Positions 26,673-35,210 of a stretch of DNA of 35,210 nucleotides are shown here, in pieces; the first letter of the stretch is position 1; each line of letters opens with the position of its first letter. Under the pieces are notes generated by a model. That model was not told the DNA's origin. It did not search any database and saw only the letters and a list, made by a program, of their open reading frames with translations. A program made the translations under genes and the position numbers. The stretch is from the NCBI GenBank assembly GCA_037131955.1, contig JBAXQC010000025.1, positions 1-35,210 on the forward strand. The letters run 5' to 3'. This stretch comes from CAIMMJ01 sp037131955. Lineage in GTDB: Bacteria > Bacteroidota > Bacteroidia > UBA4408.

Positions 26673-26943
26673 AATTTTAGTTTTTAATTACTATCAAAAT
26701 GCACTTATTAACATTAAATTCATTTTACATTAAAAAACAGTTTGAATCCTATTGCATAATAACATTTCACAAGAAACGCTCAGTAGCAAAAGAAACGTAG
26801 TTTTCAATTTATAATACTTTTATGGTGATAAATAAAAACCTTTTTATAATGCAATAAAAAATCTAACACTAATTAATTCTTCTAAGTTACATTTGTTTTC
26901 ATTTAAAATGTATGAAGATTAAAAATTCACAAAGAAATTTAGA
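26673..26943. other. Intergenic region upstream of the flippase
   Basis: This 271-base AT-rich gap between radC (3' end) and the flippase (5' end) has no recognisable gene, RNA or terminator. It must hold the promoter of the glycan genes, but I find no minus-strand TTG-N19-TAnnTTTG match. The only TACATTTG lies on the plus strand at 26888-26895, where no plus-strand gene follows. Confidence 0.4.
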
Positions 26944-27648
26944 CTAAATAAGATTTTCATCCCGTAAACTTAGGTATTTGTTATGACCAATTATTAGATG
27001 ATCTAAAACAGAAATGTCCATAAATTTACCTGCTTCAATAATTTTTTTAGTAATATCTAAATCAGCTCCACTAGGTTTTAGGTTTCCACTTGGATGATTA
27101 TGAAACAGAACCAAGGCACTTGCCTGTAATTCTATTGCCCTTTTTAAAATAATTCTAACATCAACAACAGTTCCTGCTAATCCTCCTTTACTCAAGGACA
27201 TTTTTTCAATTACCTCGTTTGAACGTTTTAAATAAACCACATAAAATTCTTCGTGAGGCAAATCTGATAAATCTTGATAGATATATTCATAAGCAGATTT
27301 ACTTGAATCTATTTTTAACTTTTTTGGAGGCTCGGATTCTTTCCTTCTTCTCCCAATTTCTAATGCCGCAGCAATTGAAATGGCTTTTGCTTCGCCAATT
27401 CCTTTTACTTTTTTTAAATCTTCCAAAGTTAAATTACCCAATAAAAATAAATTATTGTTTGCTAGTGATAAAATTTTTTTTGAAAGTTCTACCGCACTTT
27501 CTTTTGGAGTTCCTGAGCCAATAATAATTGCCAATAATTCTGCATCAGTTAAAGCCTGTCTTCCTTTAAGAATTAATTTTTCACGTGGCCTATCCTCTTC
27601 TGCCCACTGTTTAATATTCAAACTTTTTTCTTGAGAATATTCAGACAT
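26944..27648 (-). CDS. radC: RadC family JAB/MPN domain protein
   Basis: A 234-residue RadC. The N-terminal UPF0758 helix-hairpin-helix part (VKGIGEAKAISIAAALEIGRR, about 81-101) is followed by the JAMM metalloprotease-like domain with Glu134, the HNHPSG motif (His183, His185) and Asp196. The family was named for DNA repair but its function is not settled. It overlaps rpe by 8 bases and is the last gene of the tlpA-like, lpxH, rpe, radC operon. Confidence 0.95.
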   Translation of the reverse strand: MSEYSQEKSLNIKQWAEEDRPREKLILKGRQALTDAELLAIIIGSGTPKESAVELSKKILSLANNNLFLLGNLTLEDLKKVKGIGEAKAISIAAALEIGRRRKESEPPKKLKIDSSKSAYEYIYQDLSDLPHEEFYVVYLKRSNEVIEKMSLSKGGLAGTVVDVRIILKRAIELQASALVLFHNHPSGNLKPSGADLDITKKIIEAGKFMDISVLDHLIIGHNKYLSLRDENLI

Positions 27649-28288
27649 TTTTTAGCTCAAAAATTGTTTGAATTGGATCAGAACTAGAGAAAACTGTATT
27701 GCCTGCAACTAAAACATCAGCGCCACATTCTAGTAATTTTTTATAATTGCTTAACGAAACGCCTCCGTCAATTTCAATTAATGCTTGGGATGACTTTTCT
27801 GCAATTAAACTTTTTAGTTCTATTATCTTTGAATAGGTATTATCTATAAACATTTGGCCACCAAATCCCGGATTAACACTCATCATACATACTAAATCTA
27901 TATCTGCAATAATTTCTTTTAGCATAAAAATAGGTGTATGCGGATTAATTGCTACGCCGGCTTTCATTCCTAAGGATTTTATTTGTTGTATGCTTCGGTG
28001 AAGATGTGTACAAGCTTCTATGTGAACTGATAAAATTTGTGCCCCAACCTTTTTAAACTCCTCAAAAAACTTTTCGGGTTCCACAATCATTAGGTGAACA
28101 TCTAATGGCTTTTTTGCATGCTTTTGAATTGCTTTTAGTACTGGAAAACCAAATGAAATGTTTGGAACAAAAACGCCGTCCATTATATCAATATGAAACC
28201 AATCGGCTTCACTGGAATTTATCATCTCCACATCTCGTTGAATATTTGCAAAATCTGCTGATAAAATTGATGGTGCAACAATAGCCAT
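27641..28288 (-). CDS. rpe: Ribulose-phosphate 3-epimerase
   Basis: Interconverts ribulose-5-phosphate and xylulose-5-phosphate in the pentose phosphate pathway. The 215-residue TIM barrel has the family's APSILSAD start, HIDIMDGVFVPNISFG at about 32-47 and SVNPGFGGQMF in the second half. Metal-binding His and Asp positions appear intact. One base separates it from lpxH upstream, and it overlaps radC downstream. Confidence 0.96.
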   Translation of the reverse strand: MAIVAPSILSADFANIQRDVEMINSSEADWFHIDIMDGVFVPNISFGFPVLKAIQKHAKKPLDVHLMIVEPEKFFEEFKKVGAQILSVHIEACTHLHRSIQQIKSLGMKAGVAINPHTPIFMLKEIIADIDLVCMMSVNPGFGGQMFIDNTYSKIIELKSLIAEKSSQALIEIDGGVSLSNYKKLLECGADVLVAGNTVFSSSDPIQTIFELKNV

Positions 28289-28289
28289 A

Positions 28290-29048
28290 TTAAATAATGT
28301 ATTCTTTTAGAATTAAATTTTCGCCATCAAAAATAGCATAGTTACACGACTTAAACCAATCTCCCAAATTTATATAACGTGAATTATCTCCCACTTCAAT
28401 ATCAATAACTAAGTGACGGTGCCCAAAAATAAAGTAATTGAAATATTTTTCTTTTAATTTTTCTTTGCAAAAAATTGCAAGCCATTCGTTTTCTTTTCCT
28501 AAATATATTTCATCTGTTGGTCCGTTTTTGCTCCTGCTTTTGCCCGACCAAAAATCTGCTAGTGCAATACCTAAATCGGGATGAATCCATCTAAACAGAA
28601 ATTTACAAACCGGATTTGAAAAAACTTTCTTTATAAATTTATATCCATTATCACCCGGACCAAGTCCATCGCCATGTGCTATAAAAAATTTTTTTGAATT
28701 TATTTCAATCTCAATTTCTTTGTAATGCATTTTAACACCCAGTTCTTTACTAAAATATTCAAAAACCCACATGTCGTGATTACCAGTAAAATAATGAACT
28801 TTTATGCCGTTGTCGCACAATTGAGCTATTTTTGATTGTAATCGAACAAATCCTTTGGGAATAACTTTTTTATACTCGAACCAAAAATCAAAAACATCGC
28901 CAATCAAATAAATTTCTTGAGCATCCTTTTCTATGCTATTTAACCAAGAAATAATTTTCTTTTCTCGTTCAACAGAGGCCTGCTCACTTGGCACTCCCAG
29001 ATGAAAATCTGAAGCAAAAAATATTTTTTTTCCCGGCTCAAGAATCAT
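28290..29048 (-). CDS. lpxH: UDP-2,3-diacylglucosamine diphosphatase LpxH-like
   Basis: Cleaves UDP-2,3-diacylglucosamine to lipid X in lipid A synthesis. The 252-residue calcineurin-like phosphoesterase has metal ligands in SDFHLG (Asp14, His16), GDVFDFW (Asp51), GNHDMW (Asn90, His91), AHGDG (His125) and GHRH (His210, His212). The conserved NxR-containing lid region of LpxH is less clear, so assignment as LpxH rests on family resemblance typical for Bacteroidota. The gene shares one base with the end of the TlpA-like gene. Confidence 0.85.
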   Translation of the reverse strand: MILEPGKKIFFASDFHLGVPSEQASVEREKKIISWLNSIEKDAQEIYLIGDVFDFWFEYKKVIPKGFVRLQSKIAQLCDNGIKVHYFTGNHDMWVFEYFSKELGVKMHYKEIEIEINSKKFFIAHGDGLGPGDNGYKFIKKVFSNPVCKFLFRWIHPDLGIALADFWSGKSRSKNGPTDEIYLGKENEWLAIFCKEKLKEKYFNYFIFGHRHLVIDIEVGDNSRYINLGDWFKSCNYAIFDGENLILKEYII

Positions 29049-30163
29049 TACTTAGCTAGAATAGATTCCAATTTTTGTTCTAATTCTTGGCCACGCAAAT
29101 TCTTAGCAATAATCTTTCCTTCTTTGTCAATTAAAACGGTTAAAGGAATACCTTGAATATTGTATAGCGGAACAACTGCAGAGCTCCAAAAAGCTAAATC
29201 GCTACAGTGATTTGGCCAAGTTAAATTATCTTTCGAAATTGCTTCTATCCAATTTTCTTTTTGTTTGTCCAATGAAACGCTAAAAACTGTAAAGTTCTTA
29301 TCTTTAAATCTATTGTACATTTTTACAACATTTGGATTTTCCATTCTACACGGTTTACACCAAGAAGCCCAAAAATCAATGAGAACAACTTTCCCCTTCA
29401 GGGATGAAAGCTTAATATTTTTTCCATCTACCCCCGGCAAATCAATTTCAGGTGCAGGAGAGCCAGGCATTAGTTTCATTAGTTCTTGCACGTTACTATG
29501 AAACGATTTAACGTAATCGGAACTGGGGTATTTTTTTTGTAAGCCTTTGTCCAACTTACTGTAATACTCTATATCTTTCTCTTTATCTAACTTCTCTATA
29601 AAAGCCAGATTAAAAAATGAATCAGGATATTTATCAATTAAACCTTTAATAAAATCATTTTCTAATTTCATTAAACTTTCATATTGTGCAGTTAAACCTG
29701 CAAGCATTTCTTGACCATTAGGATTATTTTGATTGGCCTGAAAAACTTTTTGCAGACTATCGGATTTTTGATAATTACTTTGCATAAGCAATGAACCTAT
29801 CCTTAACTGTTCATTATCAATGGAACCCTTGATTACTGTGGTTTGCATTAAATTGGGAAATTTCCCTTCAATAGTTATTTTATCGTTAGGTGATAATATA
29901 AAAACAACGAAGCTATTTTTATCAAAATAAAGTCTGTAAAATCCAATTTCTGTTAGATCTAATCCAAATGACATTTCGCCATTTGCATTTATTTGTGCAG
30001 AATCGATGGCGTTTACTGCTGAGTTTGTTAAATGTTGCAGAACAACTTTTTTGTTTGCAGAATTTTCTATTTTTAAGTTTACCCTGGAGTTTCCAACAGG
30101 TTTATTTGAACATGCAACAACTAATAAAGACGATGCTAAAAACAAGTGAATTATATATTTCAT
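29048..30163 (-). CDS. TlpA-like thioredoxin-fold lipoprotein with DUF4369 domain
   Basis: A 371-residue lipoprotein. It opens with MKYIIHLFLASSLLVVAC, a signal ending in a lipobox-like VVAC with Cys18 as the lipidated residue. A DUF4369 domain covers about 25-120, followed by a helical linker and a TlpA/AhpC-TSA thioredoxin domain (about 235-371) with the redox pair WCKPC (Cys269, Cys272) and cis-Pro in GIPLT. A thiol-disulfide role in the periplasm is inferred. ATG 30163 is preferred to a longer frame from 30241, because it begins the signal peptide. First gene of the operon to radC. Confidence 0.9.
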   Translation of the reverse strand: MKYIIHLFLASSLLVVACSNKPVGNSRVNLKIENSANKKVVLQHLTNSAVNAIDSAQINANGEMSFGLDLTEIGFYRLYFDKNSFVVFILSPNDKITIEGKFPNLMQTTVIKGSIDNEQLRIGSLLMQSNYQKSDSLQKVFQANQNNPNGQEMLAGLTAQYESLMKLENDFIKGLIDKYPDSFFNLAFIEKLDKEKDIEYYSKLDKGLQKKYPSSDYVKSFHSNVQELMKLMPGSPAPEIDLPGVDGKNIKLSSLKGKVVLIDFWASWCKPCRMENPNVVKMYNRFKDKNFTVFSVSLDKQKENWIEAISKDNLTWPNHCSDLAFWSSAVVPLYNIQGIPLTVLIDKEGKIIAKNLRGQELEQKLESILAK

Positions 30164-30180
30164 TAAAAACAAAATTTTGC

Positions 30181-30188
30181 CAAAGTTA
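30181..30188 (-). promoter_or_regulatory. -7 element of the tlpA-like/lpxH/rpe/radC operon
   Basis: Minus-strand TAACTTTG matches TAnnTTTG 17 bases ahead of the ATG at 30163, implying a leader of about ten bases or less. There is no clear -33 TTG. It lies in the 95-base divergent region shared with the propeller phosphatase gene. Confidence 0.4.
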
Positions 30189-30258
30189 AAAACAGGATTT
30201 AAATTTTTTGCTAAAATGATTGACTTTGTTACTTTTACCAAATCATTTAATAATTTTT

Positions 30259-33200
30259 GTGAATAAAATTACTTTCTTCTTTCGGAATATATTACTTCTT
30301 TTTCTTGTGCATGCATGTTCCTTAAAAGTTAATTCTCAATCGATTAAGAATGCTAGAATAAAAATTTATAATCAAGACAATGGTATTGTTCAAAATTTTG
30401 GACAAGCAGTCTTAGTTGATAGAAGCAATTTTATTTGGATAGGAACTCAAGCAGGATTAAATAAATTTAATGGGTATAATTTTGATTTATACACCAACGA
30501 TAAGAAAAACAAAAATTCTCTGGGTTTTGACGACATTACAGCTCTTTTTGAAGACAAGGAAAACAGAATTTGGGTGGGTACTTCCAATGGATTAAACAGG
30601 ATTGATAAAGTAAAAAACAAGATTCAAAGAATTGAACTAAAATTAGATTCTACCTACAAAACCGAAGCTAACGGTATACTTTGCATAAACCAAAATTTAA
30701 ATGGTAAAATAATGCTAGGAGGTTATCGTGGCAAGTTTTTTGTCGGAGAAACAAATTCATCTTCATGTAAAAATGTAAAATCTGATATCATAGAAGCCAT
30801 TTTTAGTATTGTTAATGACAAGCAAAATAATTCCTGGCTCGGAACAGATGGAAATGGCTTGTACATTTTAAAAAACAATTCTATAAAACCAGAAAAAGTA
30901 ATAATTGAATCAAACGAAATTGAAATTACAAACATTACAAGTCTTTGCTTTGACAAAGATGAAAATTTATTGATTGGAACAAGACAAAATGGAGCATTTA
31001 TTCTTGATACAAAAAACCTGAAAGTAAAAAAAATAAAATCACTAGAGAAGTTAAAAATAAAGTGTGTTTTTAAAGATAGTAAAAACAGAATTTGGGCGGG
31101 AACGGAAGATATGGGTTTGTTTTATAAAGAAAGCAACAACCAAGAATTTCTACCCTTTGAGGAATCTATTTTTAAACGTACAAATAACCTCTATAATAAA
31201 GTAACAAGTATTACTGAGGATTTTCAGGGAAATATTTGGTTAACCTGCACCGGTGGTGGTTTGGTGCAAATTAATTTTCAGCTTTATCCGTTTAATATTC
31301 TATTCAATACTTCAACAGAGTATGAGATTGTTGACAACACACTGGCTGCGTCTATTTTTCTAAATGAAAAAAACGAATATTGGTGTGGATTAACGGGAGG
31401 AGAGTTAAAAACAAATGTAAAAACAAGCAAAGATTTTAATAAAAACTTTAAAGCATTAGGAACCTATGCATATTCTATTTTTGAGAAAGGTGATTTTGTT
31501 TATTTTGGGACTCAACTTGGTGTATTTAGAGGAGACAAAAAGTCTGGTATCTTTAAAAAAATAAATTTTCAAAAATCAGAAAAAAATCAAAAAGCAGTAA
31601 TAAGGATAAATGAATTTGATAATAAAATTATTTTTGTAAACTATGGCGGCAGCCTTTCGTATATCGACTTAAAAACAAATGTTGAATATTCATTTGAAAA
31701 CAGCAAAACTTTAGCTAATTTAAGTCATGTTTGGTTCAACTGCATTACCACTCTTGGAGAAAAATATTTTATAGCTGGTAGTGTAAACAAAGGATTAATT
31801 ATATTAGATAAAGCTTTTAATGTCGTTCGTGCAATTGAAAATCCATTAATAAGCAATCAAGATATCTTAAATATTCAATCTGATGACAAAGGAAGAATTT
31901 GGCTAGGGTATAATGGCGATGGAATAGATTTTATTCCAAACGGATTTGAACTTGCCGAAAACATAAAATCTAAACCCAAGTATTTTAATTTTAATTTACA
32001 AAACGGACTGCTCAATGAAAACATTATGTCTATTCTAATGGAAGATAAGAATAATTTATGGGCAAGCACTACAAAGGGAATATATAAGATAAAAGTTAGC
32101 GATAAATTCTTAAATCTTAAAGATTTTAATGAAATTGGCGAGAATGAAAAAGAATGGTTTACAATAAAAACCTACCTAAGTTCTGATGGGCTGCCATGTA
32201 ATGATTTTACTTTTGGCGTTGGGTTCAAGGATAAAAACAATTTGTTATACTTTGGTGGAATAAATGGTGTAGTTTATTTTAATCCAAAAAAACTTACTAT
32301 GAATACAAAATCACCAATTGTATCGTTAACCAATTTTAAAGTTTTTGGCTCTGAATTAAAATTAGATACAAATATTACCTTTAAAAAACAAATCAATCTT
32401 TCCTACACTCAAAATATTTTTTCAATAGATTTTGTAGCGTTAGATTATTCATCACCTGAAAAAAATCAATTTGCCTATAAGTTAGAAGGTTTTGATAATG
32501 ATTGGATATACAGTGGCCAACGACGATTTGCAAATTATACAAACATAGATCCAGGCGATTATATTTTTAAAGTAAAAGCATCTAACAACGATGGCGTGTG
32601 GAATGAAAAAGGAATTGAATTAAAAATAACTATTTCACCTCCATTTTATAAAACAAAATGGTTTTATTCATTAAGCACAATTTTATTTTTCTCACTGATA
32701 TATACTTTTATTAAAAGGCGTGAAATTCAACTAAAAAAAGAGAACAAATTGTTGGAATCCAAAGTAACTGAAAGAACAAAAGAAATTGAAAATATAAATA
32801 GCATTTTATACAAAAAAAATAGAGATATCACAGACAGCATAAATTATGCAAAAAGAATTCAAGAGGCATTTCTTTTACCAGAGTTTGAACTTAAAAAGCT
32901 TTTTAAAGATTCTTTCATATTTTTTAATCCAAAAGATATAGTAAGTGGCGATTTTTATTGGTTTACTAAAGATGAATATCCAAACAATGAAGAAGGTATA
33001 GATAAATTATATTTGGTGGCTGTTGCCGATTGCACTGGCCATGGTGTGCCAGGAGCATTGATGAGTATGATTGGAATAGATAGAATTACTGATTGTTCAA
33101 CAAAAACAAGTCATCCAGGAAAAATATTAAAACTACTTAATCAATCGATTAAAGATTCATTAAGGCAATCAGCAGAGTATTCTGATTCTGAAACTAACGA

Positions 33201-33636
33201 TACAGAAACCACTAGAGACGGTATGGATATTTGTTTGTGCCAAATTGCTTATTTAAAAACTGGCAAAATAAGAGTTAGGTATTCTGGCGCTAATAGACCA
33301 CTTTGGATAATTACTAATTCTGTAAGAGAAATTAATGAATTTAAACAAAATAAGACGGCTATTGGTGGCTTTACTGCTTTTGATTATTTCTTTGAGGAAC
33401 AAGAACTATTTTTAGAGAAAGGAGATAAAATTTACATGTTTACTGATGGATATTGTGATCAATTTGGTGGACTTGAAGGAAAAAAATTTCTAACAAAAAG
33501 ATTTAGAACATTTTTATCTTCCATCAGCCATTTACCAATGTTTCAACAATCAGAATTGCTAGAAAAAGAACTAATTAATTGGATGGGTACAGAAGAACAA
33601 GTAGACGATTTGTTGGTGCTTGGTTTTACTGTTTAA
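30259..33636 (+). CDS. Two-component propeller / Y_Y_Y / SpoIIE-type PP2C phosphatase
   Basis: A membrane sensor of about 1125 residues. A signal-like hydrophobic N-terminus is followed by many propeller repeats (for example FIWIGTQAGLNKFNG, RIWVGTSNGLNRID, RIWLGYNGDGIDF) to about 700, a Y_Y_Y domain (about 715-790), one membrane helix (about 803-822), a coiled coil, and a cytoplasmic PP2C-type SpoIIE phosphatase domain (about 867-1125). The last carries SGDFYW, ADCTGHGVPGALMSM and FTDGYCDQFGG with the metal-binding acids. It would sense an external ligand and dephosphorylate an internal partner such as an anti-sigma antagonist. The start is GTG 30259 (best signal peptide) or TTG 30220; no ATG is available. 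Confidence 0.88.
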   Translation: MNKITFFFRNILLLFLVHACSLKVNSQSIKNARIKIYNQDNGIVQNFGQAVLVDRSNFIWIGTQAGLNKFNGYNFDLYTNDKKNKNSLGFDDITALFEDKENRIWVGTSNGLNRIDKVKNKIQRIELKLDSTYKTEANGILCINQNLNGKIMLGGYRGKFFVGETNSSSCKNVKSDIIEAIFSIVNDKQNNSWLGTDGNGLYILKNNSIKPEKVIIESNEIEITNITSLCFDKDENLLIGTRQNGAFILDTKNLKVKKIKSLEKLKIKCVFKDSKNRIWAGTEDMGLFYKESNNQEFLPFEESIFKRTNNLYNKVTSITEDFQGNIWLTCTGGGLVQINFQLYPFNILFNTSTEYEIVDNTLAASIFLNEKNEYWCGLTGGELKTNVKTSKDFNKNFKALGTYAYSIFEKGDFVYFGTQLGVFRGDKKSGIFKKINFQKSEKNQKAVIRINEFDNKIIFVNYGGSLSYIDLKTNVEYSFENSKTLANLSHVWFNCITTLGEKYFIAGSVNKGLIILDKAFNVVRAIENPLISNQDILNIQSDDKGRIWLGYNGDGIDFIPNGFELAENIKSKPKYFNFNLQNGLLNENIMSILMEDKNNLWASTTKGIYKIKVSDKFLNLKDFNEIGENEKEWFTIKTYLSSDGLPCNDFTFGVGFKDKNNLLYFGGINGVVYFNPKKLTMNTKSPIVSLTNFKVFGSELKLDTNITFKKQINLSYTQNIFSIDFVALDYSSPEKNQFAYKLEGFDNDWIYSGQRRFANYTNIDPGDYIFKVKASNNDGVWNEKGIELKITISPPFYKTKWFYSLSTILFFSLIYTFIKRREIQLKKENKLLESKVTERTKEIENINSILYKKNRDITDSINYAKRIQEAFLLPEFELKKLFKDSFIFFNPKDIVSGDFYWFTKDEYPNNEEGIDKLYLVAVADCTGHGVPGALMSMIGIDRITDCSTKTSHPGKILKLLNQSIKDSLRQSAEYSDSETNDTETTRDGMDICLCQIAYLKTGKIRVRYSGANRPLWIITNSVREINEFKQNKTAIGGFTAFDYFFEEQELFLEKGDKIYMFTDGYCDQFGGLEGKKFLTKRFRTFLSSISHLPMFQQSELLEKELINWMGTEEQVDDLLVLGFTV

Positions 33637-33643
33637 ATGCTAA

Positions 33644-34117
33644 CTAAAATTTTTCTACACGTAAATTATCTTCGCAATTATCTAATAACTCTCTTATTGT
33701 TTTTTTTAATACTGGATGGATTAAATTTGGATTTAACTCTGCCAATGGTTGCAAAGTAAATCCTCTTTTGTGCAAGAATTCGTGTGGAATATTCAACTCT
33801 TTGCTTGTAAATATTAAATCGTTATAAAAAAGTATGTCTATGTCGATAATTCTTGCTTCCCATTTTTCATTTCTAATTCTTCCCATCACTTTTTCAATTG
33901 AAAGACAAATTTTTAGTAACTCTTGTGGATCTATTTTTGTCTCAATTTCCAAAACTTGGTTTAAAAAACTATCTTGGTTTGTATTTCCCCAGGCTGCTGT
34001 TTTATAAATGGATGATGTTCTATTTATAAACAATGAAAAAGATCTCAGCTTTTCAATAGCATTACTTAAGTTTGATAGCTTGTTGCCTAAATTTGTTCCT
34101 AATAATATATAAATCAC
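33644..34117 (-). CDS. folK: 2-amino-4-hydroxy-6-hydroxymethyldihydropteridine pyrophosphokinase (HPPK)
   Basis: Transfers pyrophosphate from ATP to the pterin in folate synthesis, in the cytoplasm. The 157-residue length and motifs fit: LLGTNLGNKLSNL near the N-terminus, KWEARIIDIDILFYND with the two metal-binding Asp, and IPHEFLHKRGFTLQPLAELNP. The start appears to be GTG (34115-34117). It converges on the phosphatase gene with a 7-base gap and is divergent from sppA. No other folate gene is nearby. Confidence 0.95.
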   Translation of the reverse strand: MIYILLGTNLGNKLSNLSNAIEKLRSFSLFINRTSSIYKTAAWGNTNQDSFLNQVLEIETKIDPQELLKICLSIEKVMGRIRNEKWEARIIDIDILFYNDLIFTSKELNIPHEFLHKRGFTLQPLAELNPNLIHPVLKKTIRELLDNCEDNLRVEKF

Positions 34118-34207
34118 ACTTTAAGATTAAAAGAATTATTGAGTTTTTCTTAACATTGCAATTCTAATTATTATTATCTAATATTCCTCACAAAACAAAC
34201 TTATAAA

Positions 34208-35210
34208 ATGAAACAATTTTTCAAATTTATTTTCGCCTCCATGCTTGGATTTTTACTTTCTATGGCAGTTATTTTTTTGATATTTGCTGCTATAATTGGA
34301 TCATTTATACACGGTGGCGACGATAACAAATCCGACAAACTCTCAAAAAATTCTATTTTGCACATTTCTTTCTCTGGAACAATAAAAGATAGAGCTTCTG
34401 ATAACCCATTCGAAAATTTTAGCTTTTCTAGCATGAACTCTTCCAAAGTTTTAGGACTAAATGATATTCTCGAAAATATAAAATATGCTGCAAAGGATGA
34501 TAAAATAAAAGCAATATTTTTAGACTTAAATGATGTTCCAGCAGGTTTTGCAAGTACATACGAAATTAGAGAGGCATTAGAAAAGTTCAAAGAGACAAAA
34601 AAAACTATTGTAAGTTATGCCGATTATTATTCTCAAAAAACATACTATTTAGCTTCTATTTCCAATAAAATTTATTTAAATCCTCAGGGTTCTATGGAAT
34701 GGATTGGATTGAGAACTGATTTGGCATTTTTTAAAAATGCATTAGAAAAATTAGAAGTTCAGCCTCAAGTAATTCGTCATGGAAAATTTAAAAGTGCTGT
34801 AGAGCCTTTTTTAGAAGAAAAAATGAGCAATGCCAACCGATTACAAGTAAGAACATTTCAAAATGCTTTTTGGAAAATAATTACTGAGGCTGTTTCAAAA
34901 TCTAGAAAAATATCAGAAGAGAATTTAAATCAAATGGCGCAAGTTTTAGAATTAAAAAATGCAAAAGATGCATTTAAAAATAAAATGGTAGATAATCTTT
35001 TATACAGAGATGAAGTGCTTGAAGAATTAAAAAAAATCAATGGCGAAGCTTCAGAAAAAAACCCAACTTTAATTACACTTTCCAATTATTCAAGTGTTTC
35101 AAAAAATGACGACTCTTCTATTTCCTCCAATAAAATCGCTATTATATATGCTACTGGCGAAATAGAAGATGGAAAAGGCGACAATAGTTCTATTGGTAGT
35201 GATAAGTTTG
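34208..35210 (+). CDS. sppA: Signal peptide peptidase SppA, 5' part (cut by window end)
   Basis: The first 334 residues of an S49 protease that degrades cleaved signal peptides in the inner membrane. An N-terminal membrane anchor (about 8-30) is followed by the first S49 domain: KAIFLDLNDVPAG, SYADYYSQKTYYLAS and NPQGSMEWIGL. The catalytic general-base Lys is Lys195 in FKSAVEPF. The nucleophilic Ser of the second domain lies beyond the window. The ATG at 34208 opens directly into the anchor. The frame is open to the window edge. Confidence 0.93.
   Translation, partial: MKQFFKFIFASMLGFLLSMAVIFLIFAAIIGSFIHGGDDNKSDKLSKNSILHISFSGTIKDRASDNPFENFSFSSMNSSKVLGLNDILENIKYAAKDDKIKAIFLDLNDVPAGFASTYEIREALEKFKETKKTIVSYADYYSQKTYYLASISNKIYLNPQGSMEWIGLRTDLAFFKNALEKLEVQPQVIRHGKFKSAVEPFLEEKMSNANRLQVRTFQNAFWKIITEAVSKSRKISEENLNQMAQVLELKNAKDAFKNKMVDNLLYRDEVLEELKKINGEASEKNPTLITLSNYSSVSKNDDSSISSNKIAIIYATGEIEDGKGDNSSIGSDKF

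Noticed and set aside
26750..26860. Imperfect inverted similarity between TATTGCATAATA and TTATAATGCAATA
   Set aside because: Two mismatches in AT-rich DNA about 90 bases apart; expected by chance.
26888..26895. TACATTTG on the plus strand as a promoter
   Set aside because: No -33 element at a suitable distance and no plus-strand gene downstream; the only following ATG frame stops after four codons.
30216..30266. Sixteen-codon ATG frame as a leader peptide ahead of the propeller phosphatase gene
   Set aside because: It overlaps the candidate start in another frame and shows no regulatory features such as codon runs or a hairpin.
30259..30360. Lipobox (VHAC) making the propeller phosphatase a lipoprotein
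   Set aside because: His at the -2 position and the presence of a later membrane helix make a normal signal peptide or anchor more likely.

Overview
The window comes from a low-GC member of the Bacteroidota. The partial 16S rRNA contains the exact site of the Cytophaga-Flavobacterium CF319a probe at 462-479. Several upstream regions carry the phylum's promoter pattern (TTG, 19 bases, TAnnTTTG). The proteome includes a type IX secretion sorting domain, DUF2723, DUF1573, DUF6089 and a two-component propeller protein, all common in this phylum. Shine-Dalgarno sequences are essentially absent. The family within the phylum cannot be settled from the window alone.

Layout. 1-795 is the 5' half of a 16S rRNA gene on the minus strand, cut by the window edge, with a leader and two tandem promoters out to about 1065. 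1126-4734 (minus) holds an SDR oxidoreductase, a purine nucleoside phosphorylase, lpxK and, behind a strong terminator, a DUF6089 outer-membrane protein. Divergent from it is an S41 processing protease (4869-6464). 6461-7027 is a scar: a MarC-type membrane gene has lost its N-terminal half exactly where a pair of 73-bp palindromic repeats begins. 7127-12762 (plus) holds a DUF423 protein, a 59-residue ORF, a PAP2 phosphatase, bshB1 (bacillithiol), a large DUF2723 membrane protein and a DinB-like protein. 12807-16762 (minus) holds a GT39-like membrane glycosyltransferase, a MATE exporter and two tandem DUF1573 proteins. 16910-21245 holds a 3-hydroxyacyl-CoA dehydrogenase, ridA (minus), an HI0933-type flavoprotein and a T9SS-secreted matrixin-like metalloprotease. 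21242-26672 (minus) holds an SF1 helicase and a three-gene surface-polysaccharide set (GT2-like, GT4, Wzx-like flippase). 26944-30163 (minus) is a tightly packed operon of a TlpA-like lipoprotein, lpxH, rpe and radC. 30259-33636 is a propeller/SpoIIE phosphatase, followed by folK (minus) and a truncated sppA at the right edge.

The genes are mostly housekeeping and envelope functions: lipid A (lpxK, lpxH), glycans (GT2, GT4, Wzx, GT39, DUF2723), lipid-carrier phosphatase, secreted and envelope proteases, and redox (bacillithiol, TlpA). I see no defence island, prophage, integrase, CRISPR array, tRNA or insertion sequence. I do not think the window holds a clearly new multi-gene system. The most interesting points are the MarC/repeat scar, the unannotated small ORF at 7589-7768, the duplicated and spacing-matched rRNA promoters with an adjacent inverted repeat, and the metalloprotease architecture.
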